Positions 1-6,374 of a DNA stretch of 7,445 nt are shown here, piece after piece (positions within the stretch are counted from its first letter, which is position 1; every line of letters begins with the position of its first letter). Source of the DNA: Oscillospiraceae bacterium (GTDB lineage: Bacteria > Bacillota > Clostridia > Oscillospirales > Ruminococcaceae); NCBI GenBank assembly GCA_031285945.1, contig JAITVF010000106.1, positions 1-7,445 on the forward strand. The letters are read 5' to 3'. The translations under genes and the position numbers were made by a program. The notes under the pieces were generated by a model. The model did no database searches. It worked only from the letters and a program-made list of their open reading frames with translations, and was not told the DNA's origin.

Positions 1-175
1 AATAGCCATGCCGGTAAATCTGCCTCAGCTACTGGGCAGGAAGGCGACAGACGAAGAAATTGCGGTGATGGCAAGCGCGTTTGCACAAACACCCGGCGAA
101 AACCCCGGGTTGTTTGTTCCGCTGACGCGACGGGACGTGGCGGAAATCTACCGGGCCGCAAATGAGCGGGAGTGA
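1..175 (+). CDS. Iron-containing alcohol dehydrogenase, C-terminal end (partial)
   Basis: The reading frame enters at base 2 and runs open for about 57 codons to a TGA at 173-175; the true start lies left of the window. The visible residues include MPVNLPQLLG, a helical DEEIAVMASAFAQ stretch, and a closing segment with PLTRRDVAEIYRAANE. This fits the C-terminal end of group III iron-dependent alcohol dehydrogenases (YqhD/butanol dehydrogenase type), which typically close with a short helix, a G-rich turn and a segment of the form 'L.. eDV..Iy..A'. Family members are cytosolic and reduce aldehydes to alcohols with NAD(P)H in fermentation. The iron ligands and nucleotide-binding fold lie outside the window, so substrate and cofactor cannot be judged. 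The gene converges on the exporter operon across a hairpin. The family call rests only on the tail. Confidence 0.6.
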   Translation, partial: IAMPVNLPQLLGRKATDEEIAVMASAFAQTPGENPGLFVPLTRRDVAEIYRAANERE

Positions 176-259
176 GAAAAAAATAGTACAAGGCGCACAT
201 AAGAAGCAAAGACAGCTTTTTATATTAATCCGCAAATAAAATGCTTTTATAATATTACT

Positions 260-296
260 CTATTGCTTCCCCCGCCAGAGGCGGGGGAAGCAATAG
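260..296. terminator. Perfect 17-bp GC-rich hairpin between convergent genes
   Basis: The arms CTATTGCTTCCCCCGCC (260-276) and GGCGGGGGAAGCAATAG (280-296) are perfectly complementary around a 3-nt AGA loop. It sits 18 bases past the permease stop codon on the minus strand and about 85 bases past the dehydrogenase stop on the plus strand, so it is placed as a bidirectional terminator. Neither side has a strong U-run: the plus side continues AAAGAAGTATTTT and the minus side AGTAATATTATAAAAG. It may therefore act as a 3'-end-protecting stem or a dispersed repeat as much as a classical terminator. Its core is shared with the hairpin at 3277-3311. Confidence 0.7.
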
Positions 297-314
297 AAAG
301 AAGTATTTTAAATA

Positions 315-2507
315 TTATATTATCTCGCTCTGCATGGCGCTGGAGATGTTCCCCTTTCGCAGGCGAGACGACGCCAGCCGCATGGTGAGCAGGGTGAGGG
401 CGAGAACCGCCGCTATGCTGATAATTACGCTCTGAGTGGGCCAAATGTACTCAAAGCTCATGGCTCCGTCCAGCGCGTGGTACATCGCGAAGCTAACCGC
501 GATTCCCAGAGGGACGCCCAGGGCAATTGCCTTAAACCCGCATATGAGGCTCTCGTAGCTGAGGGTTCTGTTTATACCCCGCTTTGTCATGCCCAATGAT
601 CGGAGCATGGCGAACTCCCGCTGCCGCAGCGCGATTCCGGTTGAGATGGTGGTGACGAGATTGGTGACGCTTATAAGGGACAAAAGCGCGATAAACCCGT
701 AGACAAAGATCATGACTAAAAGCCAGATGTTGCGGTTGTTTTCGGCCATGGCCTCGTAGTTGAAGATGTAGAACTCGTTTTCCCCCAGCCGGGAGGCGAG
801 ATGCTCTTTAGCGCGGGCCTCGAAGGCGTTCGCGTCGGAGGTCATAACGGCGAGGCGCAGAACATCGCTTTGGTTCTCGGGCATAAGGGCGGCTCTCGTA
901 GCTTCCGGCACGATGAGGTTTAAGGCGTTGGAGATAAATTCTATCCCCACGGCGACGGGGATTTCGTCCGTTTCGGCCAGGATTGTCAGGCTTGCGTTAT
1001 CATTATATATAATCTGATGGGAGCCGTTAGTAGTTTCATAGCTGTGAATCGAGCTCCCGGGATTGATTGAAAGGGTCTGGCCGGCTGAGATGCTGTAGGG
1101 GGTAAAGCTGTGCCGCCTGCCCCGCACTATAAAGGTGCCCGAGGTGTTGATGAGTATGGCGCCGGGAGACTCACCGCCAATAAAATCCTCAGAGTCAAGC
1201 CCAAGCGACTCGCACAGACTGTTAAAATCACCGTCGGGCAGGCTGGTGATAACGGCCGAGTTTACCTCCCCCCCGAACATTTCGAGGCCGGCGGGCGTCA
1301 TATAGTCTTCGTCAAGCAGAACCGAAGCGTTAAGAGTTCTGTGGGGGTAAAATGTCGCGCCGGGAGCGCTCAGTTCGGCGGCAAGCTCATCCTGAAGAGC
1401 CTTATCCTCGCCGTAAATGTTTACTAAAAGATTGCTGCCATAGTTCTCGTATACCATGCTCGAGGCCTTCATGAGCATCTGCCCGAAGCTCGAAACCCCC
1501 ACGAACAGCACTACGCTCACAACCAGCGAGATCACGGTGGTGCGGTAACGGCCGCGGCTACGCTTCATGGTTTTGGCGGCGAGAATCCCCTCAAAGCCAA
1601 AGAGCCTGCCGGTCAGGGGAAGAACGCGAACGTCACTTGAGCGCATCTTTATGGATCCGGTCTGGCGTATGGCTTCGATGGCGCTTATCTTAGACGCCCT
1701 CAAGGCCGGCATAAAGGCCGCGAGGAATATGGTAACCAGGGCCGAGCCGACGGCCAGCAGCAGCGCGGGAAGAGAGGTTCTCACCCGGAAGGAAGCCATA
1801 AAGTCGATGGCGTTCATAGTAGAGATGATGCTGTTCGCTATAGAAAGGGCTACCCACTGGACTAAAAGTCCAAGAAGAATTCCCACAGGGATAGAGAAGG
1901 CCGCGAGGATAAAGCCCTCGGAGAGTACCGCGCCGCGAATCTGCGAGCCTGTGGCGCCCACGCTCTTTAAGAGCCCGAACTGGCGGCTTCGCTCGGCGGC
2001 GGAGATTGAAAAGGCGTTGCGTATGACCATGATCGACGCTATGGCGACCAGTGAGAGCAGTATCGCCGCGAAGCTGTAAAGGGGCTCGTAGTAGCCGGCC
2101 GGGATGATTCCCAGAGCTATAAGCAGGTTGTTGTTGTACTGCGCCTGAGATATATCTATTCCGTATTTAAGGCAGATTTCTTCCGAACGCTCGAAAATAT
2201 GCCGGTCTATTTCGGCGAAGAGCAGCCGTATCTCTGGGCCCTCTTCGCCCTCGAGCCGCTCATAGGAAGAAAACGCGGGGTCGGCCCCGACTCTGGCCAT
2301 AATTTCCTCGCTCAGCCCAAAGTACCTGACATGCCACAGGCCCTCGCGGGCGACGGAATCCTGGTAGAGAAGATCCTGAAAGCTCACGATAAAGCCGGAG
2401 ATTGCGGTAACCATGGCGACCGAGAGGGCGATCGCTATAACGGTAATAACACTGCGCTTTTTGTTGAGGCGCAAATGGCGGGCCGAAAGTCTTAAAAGCA
2501 GGTTCAC
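315..2507 (-). CDS. ABC transporter permease with two FtsX units
   Basis: This 730-residue membrane protein starts at a GTG (2507-2505) and stops at TAA (317-315). It is the membrane half of a MacB/LolD-class exporter or mechanotransmitter, the class that handles antimicrobial peptides, lipoproteins or envelope stress; the substrate cannot be told from sequence. About eight transmembrane segments are visible, near residues 18-42, 143-165, 196-222, 244-270, 320-345, 593-620, 653-678 and 692-712. They form two FtsX units. Each unit has the cytoplasmic coupling motif after its second helix: RSRQFGLLKSVGAT (about 173-186) and RQREFAMLRSLGMT (about 628-641). The external domains are unequal, about 100 residues in the first unit and about 245 (346-592) in the second. 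The start is set by the GTGA overlap with the upstream ATPase stop and an AGGTGA seven bases ahead, which implies translational coupling. The closest alternative is a BceB-type permease, but the two-unit, eight-helix layout fits less well with that. Confidence 0.92.
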   Translation of the reverse strand: MNLLLRLSARHLRLNKKRSVITVIAIALSVAMVTAISGFIVSFQDLLYQDSVAREGLWHVRYFGLSEEIMARVGADPAFSSYERLEGEEGPEIRLLFAEIDRHIFERSEEICLKYGIDISQAQYNNNLLIALGIIPAGYYEPLYSFAAILLSLVAIASIMVIRNAFSISAAERSRQFGLLKSVGATGSQIRGAVLSEGFILAAFSIPVGILLGLLVQWVALSIANSIISTMNAIDFMASFRVRTSLPALLLAVGSALVTIFLAAFMPALRASKISAIEAIRQTGSIKMRSSDVRVLPLTGRLFGFEGILAAKTMKRSRGRYRTTVISLVVSVVLFVGVSSFGQMLMKASSMVYENYGSNLLVNIYGEDKALQDELAAELSAPGATFYPHRTLNASVLLDEDYMTPAGLEMFGGEVNSAVITSLPDGDFNSLCESLGLDSEDFIGGESPGAILINTSGTFIVRGRRHSFTPYSISAGQTLSINPGSSIHSYETTNGSHQIIYNDNASLTILAETDEIPVAVGIEFISNALNLIVPEATRAALMPENQSDVLRLAVMTSDANAFEARAKEHLASRLGENEFYIFNYEAMAENNRNIWLLVMIFVYGFIALLSLISVTNLVTTISTGIALRQREFAMLRSLGMTKRGINRTLSYESLICGFKAIALGVPLGIAVSFAMYHALDGAMSFEYIWPTQSVIISIAAVLALTLLTMRLASSRLRKGNISSAMQSEII

Positions 2508-3187
2508 CGCCTTATCACCTCGTCTCTGACAATCCTGCCGTCCTCGATAGAGATGATCCGGTCGGCCTGAAGCGCCACGCTTTCGTCGTGAGTTATCAGC
2601 AGCACCGTCTGGTTGTATTTGCGGTTGCTCAGCAACAGAAGCGCCATGATGTCCGACGAGTTTTTCCTGTCCAGATTGCCCGTAGGCTCGTCGGCCAGCA
2701 GTATAGCCGGCCGGTTGACGAGAGCCCGCCCTATAGAGACGCGCTGCTGCTGCCCTCCCGAAAGCTGGTTGGGGAGGTGATGAATCCGGTCGTTGAGCCC
2801 CAGCGTCGCGATAATATCGGCTAGAAAGGCGTCGTCCGGCTTGCGGCCGTCCAGAAGGAGCGGAAGGGTTATGTTTTCCTCGACGTTGAGGACGGGTATG
2901 AGGTTGTAAAACTGATAGATGAGCCCGATATTACGCCGCCGGAATATTGCGAGCGCGCTCTCGTTAAGGGAGTAAATGTCGCTGCCCTCGATGACGACCT
3001 TGCCGGAGGTTGGGGAGTCTACGCCGCCTATGAGATGCAGCAGAGTCGATTTTCCCGAGCCGGACGCGCCCGTTATGGCCACGAACTGCCCCGGCTCCAC
3101 TATGAGGTTAATCTTGTCTAGAGCCGTTACCGTGGTATCTCCCGCGCCGTATACCTTTGTAAGATTCTGAACCTGTACTATTGACAT
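2504..3187 (-). CDS. ABC transporter ATP-binding protein (MacB/LolD family)
   Basis: This 227-residue ATPase is of normal length for the family and powers the permease encoded next to it, probably as a cytoplasmic dimer. All the needed motifs are present: Walker [10 protein letters not shown] (40-48), the Q-loop in [18 protein letters not shown] (Q92), signature LSGGQQQR (142-149), Walker [13 protein letters not shown] with D166 and the catalytic E167, and the switch histidine H200 in LLITHD. The YQFYNLIP.L...EN Q-loop context is typical of the MacB/LolD/BceA exporter group rather than importers. The ATG at 3187-3185 is preceded by AAAGGAGG with 9 bases of spacing. It is the first gene of a two-gene operon and its TGA overlaps the permease GTG by four bases. 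No two-component system or TetR-type regulator gene is adjacent within the window. Confidence 0.95.
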   Translation of the reverse strand: MSIVQVQNLTKVYGAGDTTVTALDKINLIVEPGQFVAITGASGSGKSTLLHLIGGVDSPTSGKVVIEGSDIYSLNESALAIFRRRNIGLIYQFYNLIPVLNVEENITLPLLLDGRKPDDAFLADIIATLGLNDRIHHLPNQLSGGQQQRVSIGRALVNRPAILLADEPTGNLDRKNSSDIMALLLLSNRKYNQTVLLITHDESVALQADRIISIEDGRIVRDEVIRR

Positions 3188-3214
3188 ATTCTGATTCCTC
3201 CTTTTGCTGCTCTA

Positions 3215-3269
3215 ATAATAGCGCGGGAATCTGACGGGCCGGTGACTTTTTTGGTGACAGTTTAGTCAC
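3215..3269 (-). promoter_or_regulatory. Candidate promoter and operator of the ABC exporter operon
   Basis: On the minus strand, a TATTAT (-10-like, 5 of 6 matches, 3220-3215) lies about 13 bases ahead of the AGGAGG of the ATPase gene. No good -35 is present. Instead there are three half-sites, written here on the plus strand: GTGAC at 3242-3246, GTGAC at 3254-3258 and GTCAC at 3265-3269. The last two form an inverted repeat with a 6-base spacer, and the first lies over the expected -35 position. The starts are 12 and 11 bases apart, about one helical turn each. A weak -35 with phased sites upstream suits an activator such as a response regulator. The regulator is not in the window and its identity is inference. 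Confidence 0.45.
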
Positions 3270-3276
3270 TATAACG

Positions 3277-3311
3277 CGGCATCTCCCCCGCCAAAGGCGG
3301 GGGAGATGCCG
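3277..3311 (-). terminator. Perfect GC-rich hairpin after the chemoreceptor gene
   Basis: The arms CGGCATCTCCCCCGCC (3277-3292) and GGCGGGGGAGATGCCG (3296-3311) pair perfectly over 16 bp with an AAA loop. The hairpin begins 16 bases past the chemoreceptor stop codon, in the direction of that gene, and just upstream of the exporter operator sites, so it most likely ends chemoreceptor transcription and insulates the exporter promoter. The following minus-strand bases (CGTTATAGTGAC) give no real U-run. The inner eight base pairs are identical to those of the hairpin at 260-296. Confidence 0.65.
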
Positions 3312-3327
3312 TTGATATGAGTTTATT

Positions 3328-5154
3328 TTAGTATTTATCCGTACCGTCGCCGAAGTCGCCTTCGAGGGCGAAGCCGGTGTTGGAGTCTCCGGCGTACTCG
3401 ACGCGTCTTTGAGCGGCGAGCGGCCTTCGGTCGGAGGAAACGGACTGGCGGCCCGAGGTGGATTTCCTCAGCCTGAACCGCGCGATCAGCTCGCGCAGCA
3501 TGGCCGACTGACCGCTCATCTCCTCCGAGGCGGCCGCGCTTTCCTCGGCGGTGGCGCTGTTTTGCTGAACCACCGTAGCGACCTGATCTATGCCGGTGTT
3601 GATCTGAGAGATACTCGACGACTGCTCTTCGGACGCTCTGGCAATTTCGGACACCAAGGCGTTGCTCTGACCGATTCCCGATACGATTTCCGAAAGACTC
3701 GCGGCCGTATCGTTTGCTATGCGGACGCCAAGCTCGGCCTTATCCATAGAGTCGGCGATCATGGTGGCGGTTTCTCTGGCCGCCGAGGCGGATTTTGAGG
3801 CGAGGTTGCGCACCTCGTCGGCTACCACCGCAAAGCCCTTGCCGTGCTGGCCGGCCCTTGCCGCCTCAACGGCCGCGTTGAGCGCCAGGATGTTTGTCTG
3901 GAAGGCTATGTCGTCTATGGTCTTTATAACCTTGCTTATTGACTGGCTGGCTTCGTTTATATCCTTGACGGCGGTCATCATTTCGTCCATCTGGCGGCTG
4001 CCCTTTTCGGCGTTGCCCTTGATGGTGTGGGCAAGCGTAGCGGCCTGCTCGGCCTTACGGGAATTGTCCCTAGTCTTTTCGGCAATTTCCGTAATGGAGC
4101 TCGAAAGCTCCTGAATAGAGGCCGCCTGCTGGGTAGACCCCGCGGCTAGAGCCTGGGCGCCGTCGGCGACCTGGCCCGCGCCGGTGGATACCTGAGAGGA
4201 GGAAGAGTTTATCTCGGTAAACATTTCGTTGAGGTTGTCCACCATGCTTTTGAGGGAGATGCCCATCGCGTCCCTGTCAGAAAGCAGGGGAAGCTCAACG
4301 TCGAGGTTGCCCGAGGCTATTTCCTCAAGCTCCTTGCTTATATCGGTAATACGGCCGATAAAGGCGGCGGTGGTGTTTATAGTCTGGCCGATTTCATCCT
4401 TAAGATTGCCGTAGCCGGCAATAGCGTCGGCGTCCGCCTGACTCAGCGTGATATCGCCATAATGCCCCGCTTTATCCATAAAGCCGGAAAGAAGCACAAG
4501 GGGCTTGCTGATGAGCCCGGAGATATAAAAGGCGAGAATCATCGCAACCACGACAGCCACGACCAGAACGGTTATGATAGCGATAAGCAGTATCCTCGAA
4601 AGGGCGGTGTTATCGTCGGAAACGGCGCTCGCGTCCGATACCTCGATTTCCATGCAGCGGTCAAAATCCGCCACTATGCTGTCGACCATCGCCCTGCCGT
4701 CGTTAAGCGCCGCCGTTATACCCTCCGCGTCGCCCGCTACGGCCATATCGTAGCAGCTTTGCACCATAGCCTTAAATTCGGTATCATAAGAATCGCGCGC
4801 GCGGTTAAAGGTCTCTTTGGCGTCGTCGTTTGAAATCAGCGCTGCATACGCGTTAAGGTTTTCGGTCATTTGGGCCTGGTAGCTTTGAATGGCGGCGTTG
4901 GCGCTGTTGACCAGCTCCTGGTCGTCTGAGTAAGCGGCCACGGTGAATTCGCGCAGGTTGACGCGTATTCGCTGCAACACGGTGGTTACGTTGCTCATAT
5001 AGGGGAGCGGTACCAGGTTGCTTTCGTACATAGCGGTGTATTTACCGTCGATCTGAAGCAGGCCGAAAATGCCGACGCCGCCCACGACCGCAGTCAGGAT
5101 GACTACAATCAGAAAACTTATAATCAGCTTCCTGGATACCTTCATGTCTCTCAT
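3328..5154 (-). CDS. Methyl-accepting chemotaxis protein, four-helix-bundle sensor, tandem HAMP
   Basis: This 608-residue transmembrane chemoreceptor senses a ligand outside the cell and controls the CheA kinase through CheW. In order: TM1 (about 9-33), an external helical domain of about 150 residues resembling 4HB_MCP (about 34-187), TM2 (about 188-212), a first HAMP starting at ISKPL and containing the clostridial-type stretch [14 protein letters not shown] and DEIGQ (to about 260), a second HAMP-like unit with GNLDVE (about 269-312), then the coiled-coil signalling domain. The hairpin tip reads [20 protein letters not shown] (about 414-433), followed by [15 protein letters not shown], both very strongly conserved in the family. 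The basic, low-complexity C-terminus ends GTDKY and has no CheR-tethering NWETF-like pentapeptide. An in-frame TTG at 5169 would add five residues, but the GGAGG site overlaps that codon, so the ATG at 5154 is the start. The ligand is unknown, and no che or flagellar gene is in the window. Confidence 0.95.
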   Translation of the reverse strand: MRDMKVSRKLIISFLIVVILTAVVGGVGIFGLLQIDGKYTAMYESNLVPLPYMSNVTTVLQRIRVNLREFTVAAYSDDQELVNSANAAIQSYQAQMTENLNAYAALISNDDAKETFNRARDSYDTEFKAMVQSCYDMAVAGDAEGITAALNDGRAMVDSIVADFDRCMEIEVSDASAVSDDNTALSRILLIAIITVLVVAVVVAMILAFYISGLISKPLVLLSGFMDKAGHYGDITLSQADADAIAGYGNLKDEIGQTINTTAAFIGRITDISKELEEIASGNLDVELPLLSDRDAMGISLKSMVDNLNEMFTEINSSSSQVSTGAGQVADGAQALAAGSTQQAASIQELSSSITEIAEKTRDNSRKAEQAATLAHTIKGNAEKGSRQMDEMMTAVKDINEASQSISKVIKTIDDIAFQTNILALNAAVEAARAGQHGKGFAVVADEVRNLASKSASAARETATMIADSMDKAELGVRIANDTAASLSEIVSGIGQSNALVSEIARASEEQSSSISQINTGIDQVATVVQQNSATAEESAAASEEMSGQSAMLRELIARFRLRKSTSGRQSVSSDRRPLAAQRRVEYAGDSNTGFALEGDFGDGTDKY

Positions 5155-5162
5155 TATTACAT

Positions 5163-5167
5163 CCTCC
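5163..5167 (-). promoter_or_regulatory. Ribosome binding site deciding the chemoreceptor start
   Basis: GGAGG on the minus strand lies 8 bases ahead of the ATG at 5154-5152. The longer in-frame reading from TTG (5169-5167) would place this site inside the coding sequence with no other Shine-Dalgarno motif ahead of it, and the ATG encoding MKVS at 5145 would be too far away. Confidence 0.85.
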
Positions 5168-5193
5168 AATTAATTGCTCGCGACCGGTTATGC

Positions 5194-5225
5194 AAAAAAA
5201 GTGAAGGCCGCGTTTAGGGCGCGCC
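5194..5225 (-). terminator. Attenuator-like hairpin plus U-run in the chemoreceptor leader
   Basis: Read on the minus strand, GGCGCG (5225-5220) pairs with CGCGGCC (5212-5206), giving six G-C pairs with one bulged G and a 7-base CCCTAAA loop. This is followed by TTCAC and seven T (5200-5194). It is shaped like an intrinsic terminator but lies about 40 bases upstream of the chemoreceptor start codon and in the same direction, inside the leader implied by either candidate promoter. The natural reading is a premature-termination (attenuation) switch, possibly the expression platform of a riboswitch. I could not match the RNA upstream of it to a known aptamer class. Confidence 0.45.
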
Positions 5226-5331
5226 GATACTTATAGATGGTATTGCCACACGATTGAAAATTATGATATGACCCGACTGTAGGTTTTGCGAACAAAGCCC
5301 TCCTTCCCGCACTAGAACAGCTAAGGCTGCC

Positions 5332-5360
5332 CTTATGGATCAACCGGATTAATTGGTCAA
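5332..5360 (-). promoter_or_regulatory. Candidate sigma-A promoter for the chemoreceptor gene
   Basis: On the minus strand TTGACC (5360-5355) and CATAAG (5337-5332) are separated by 17 bases, matching the -35/-10 consensus at 5 of 6 and 4 of 6 positions. Transcription from here would give a leader of about 170 nt that includes the attenuator-like hairpin at 5194-5225. It is a moderate match in AT-rich DNA and may be chance. Confidence 0.35.
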
Positions 5361-5365
5361 TCCGG
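5344..5365. repeat. Inverted repeat over a candidate -35
   Basis: CCGGATT (5344-5350) and AATCCGG (5359-5365) form a perfect 7-bp inverted repeat around an 8-base spacer. It covers the candidate -35 element at 5355-5360, the usual position of a repressor operator. It could equally form a small RNA hairpin in a transcript that starts further upstream. Confidence 0.4.
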
Positions 5366-5481
5366 ACTAATAGAGAATTTTATATGCGCTGATAAAAATC
5401 CCATTAATTTACCGGACGCCCAGTCAAAGTCTAAAAGCCATGCCTGTTTTTGGTTTTGATTCTTAACATCATCTTCTTTAA

Positions 5482-5509
5482 TTATCGGTTACTTTTTGGT
5501 ATATCTTTA
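5482..5509 (-). promoter_or_regulatory. Candidate sigma-28/sigma-D (motility-type) promoter
   Basis: On the minus strand TAAA (5509-5506) and ACCGATAA (5489-5482) are separated by 16 bases, close to the flagellar sigma-factor pattern TAAA-N14-16-GCCGATAA/T, with one mismatch in the downstream box. Chemoreceptor genes are classical members of this regulon, and the site points toward the chemoreceptor. The leader would be about 320 nt, which is long, so the assignment stays tentative. Confidence 0.4.
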
Positions 5510-5517
5510 TGGCTGCC

Positions 5518-5546
5518 CGATAAAAACATCGATAAAAGTCGAAAAG
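5518..5546 (+). repeat. A-rich direct repeats upstream of the plus-strand operon
   Basis: CGATAAAA occurs at 5518-5525 and again at 5530-5537, 12 bases apart, followed by a degenerate third copy CGAAAAG at 5540-5546. The cluster ends about 23 bases ahead of a perfect TATAAT at 5570, next to the expected -35 position. It could be a direct-repeat activator site, an UP-like element or a bent A-tract segment; sequence alone does not separate these. Confidence 0.35.
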
Positions 5547-5569
5547 TAAATAATGGAAAAAACTGAGCT

Positions 5570-5575
5570 TATAAT
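5570..5575 (+). promoter_or_regulatory. Candidate -10 element (TATAAT) for the membrane protein/holin-like operon
   Basis: A perfect TATAAT lies about 107 bases ahead of the GTG at 5682. No good -35 is found 16-18 bases upstream (TAAATA at 17 bases), so the promoter, if real, may need an activator, and the direct repeats just upstream would fit. A start near 5582 would exclude the in-frame ATG at 5553 as a translation start. Confidence 0.4.
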
Positions 5576-5581
5576 ACGTAC

Positions 5582-5681
5582 TGCGGCGCACGGCCCGAAA
5601 AGACCCTGCATATACTGGCCTGAGGCAACGCCTTGCCCTGTTCGGACAAGAAATACAATAAATAAAAATCGGGTGATAACC
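5582..5681 (+). other. Possible structured 5' leader
   Basis: This GC-rich island sits in an otherwise AT-rich intergenic region. CCGAA near 5600 can pair with TTCGG (5641-5645), enclosing a hairpin with a GGCAA stem, a CGCC loop and a TTGCC partner. Past the GC-rich part it turns A-rich and ends at the GGGTGA ribosome binding site for the GTG at 5682. The frame from ATG 5553 is open through here, but the ATG has no Shine-Dalgarno site and the peptide it would give looks unlike coding sequence. I did not recognise a riboswitch family. The structure is an eye-level reading, not a computed fold. Confidence 0.35.
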
Positions 5682-6374
5682 GTGGCGATACTGATAAAGA
5701 TACTAAACGACCCCAAAAAGATGTTTTTATATTTTCTCGCGCTGGTTTTTCTTATAGTAAACGCTTATTATAACCTGGCGACGGTTCGTTCAATCAACGG
5801 CGCGCTGCTTGAGGAAAAACGCGTTGAGACATCCCGCAGCGTAGACATGCTCTGCGCCGGGCTGGAAGCGGCGCCCGAGGGCGACGCTATGGACGTTGAA
5901 AAGCGGGTGAGGGGCGGCGCGGAATTTTTGGACGCCCTGCCCTACACCTACGCGGCGGCCTTCAGGCTCGAGGATGGCAATCACGTTCTTATCTCCGAGC
6001 GCGTCAGGCAGACGGGCTTCGACCCTTTTTTGAGCGAGAGCTTTAACTCGGCTATATCGTCGCTGGATAAGGGCGGAATCACGGTGGGATTTGAGCCCGA
6101 AAATGGCGCGTACCGCGACGTTGAGGTCTATTTCAGGTGGACGCCTTCCTATGCCTCCGGGGAGGAAAGATACCTGATTGTAACGGGAGTTACGCGGGAT
6201 AGCGTTTCGTCGGGGATTCCCGCCATCTTTACCATAGGGCAGTGGATAAGCACTATTGTAATGGCTATATTGTTCCTAATGTTTATCTGGCTCAACGCCT
6301 GTCTCGGCTATATATGGCTGGTAAGGGAAAAGGAGCCCTGGCGCGAGAGATGGGGTGAGGGCTGGTGCCTGTAA
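5682..6374 (+). CDS. Two-pass membrane protein with a sensor-like external domain, unknown function
   Basis: I do not recognise this family. From the GTG at 5682 the protein has 230 residues: a short cytoplasmic start, TM1 (about 14-33), an external region of about 150 residues, TM2 (about 187-213), and a short charged tail rich in Trp, Arg and Glu that ends GWCL. The external part has a helical stretch then alternating strands (YTYAAAFRLEDGNHVLISE, later RYLIVTGV), which resembles the TM-sensor-TM layout of Cache/PAS-like extracytoplasmic sensors, but no signalling output domain follows. The GTG start is chosen because GGGTGA ends 5 bases upstream and hydrophobic coding character begins there; an in-frame ATG at 5553 would add 43 residues, with no ribosome binding site. 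It overlaps the holin-like gene by 10 bases, so the two are probably translated together. Confidence 0.7.
   Translation: MAILIKILNDPKKMFLYFLALVFLIVNAYYNLATVRSINGALLEEKRVETSRSVDMLCAGLEAAPEGDAMDVEKRVRGGAEFLDALPYTYAAAFRLEDGNHVLISERVRQTGFDPFLSESFNSAISSLDKGGITVGFEPENGAYRDVEVYFRWTPSYASGEERYLIVTGVTRDSVSSGIPAIFTIGQWISTIVMAILFLMFIWLNACLGYIWLVREKEPWRERWGEGWCL

Noticed and set aside
29..444. Minus-strand short open frames over the dehydrogenase tail and the first hairpin
   Set aside because: One lies antisense to the dehydrogenase C-terminus and the other runs through the hairpin into the permease 3' end; neither has a ribosome binding site or credible composition.
1110..2495. Several plus-strand open frames of about 100-170 codons inside the permease gene
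   Set aside because: They are antisense to a clear FtsX permease, have no ribosome binding sites, and show composition typical of the opposite strand of GC-rich coding DNA.
3409..4833. Plus-strand open frames inside the chemoreceptor gene
   Set aside because: They are shadows of the highly conserved chemoreceptor frame on the other strand, with low-complexity residues and no initiation signals.
5240..5440. Cyclic-di-GMP class I riboswitch
   Set aside because: Fragments such as GCAAAACC (minus strand) and GGACGC...CAAAG (plus strand) recall the aptamer, but the GGCAAACC, GAAA-type tetraloop and GACGCAAAGC elements do not occur together in order on either strand.
5538..5546. Spo0A box (TGTCGAA-like) in AGTCGAAAAG
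   Set aside because: It is a single 6-of-7 match in A-rich DNA that is better explained as the third member of a local direct repeat.
5553..5681. N-terminal extension of the membrane protein from ATG 5553
   Set aside because: There is no Shine-Dalgarno site, a perfect TATAAT lies inside it, and the residues look non-coding; the GTG at 5682 has a well-placed GGGTGA.
5507..5716. Minus-strand 69-codon open frame across the divergent intergenic region
   Set aside because: It overlaps the start of the plus-strand gene and the regulatory signals, and has no ribosome binding site or recognisable motif.
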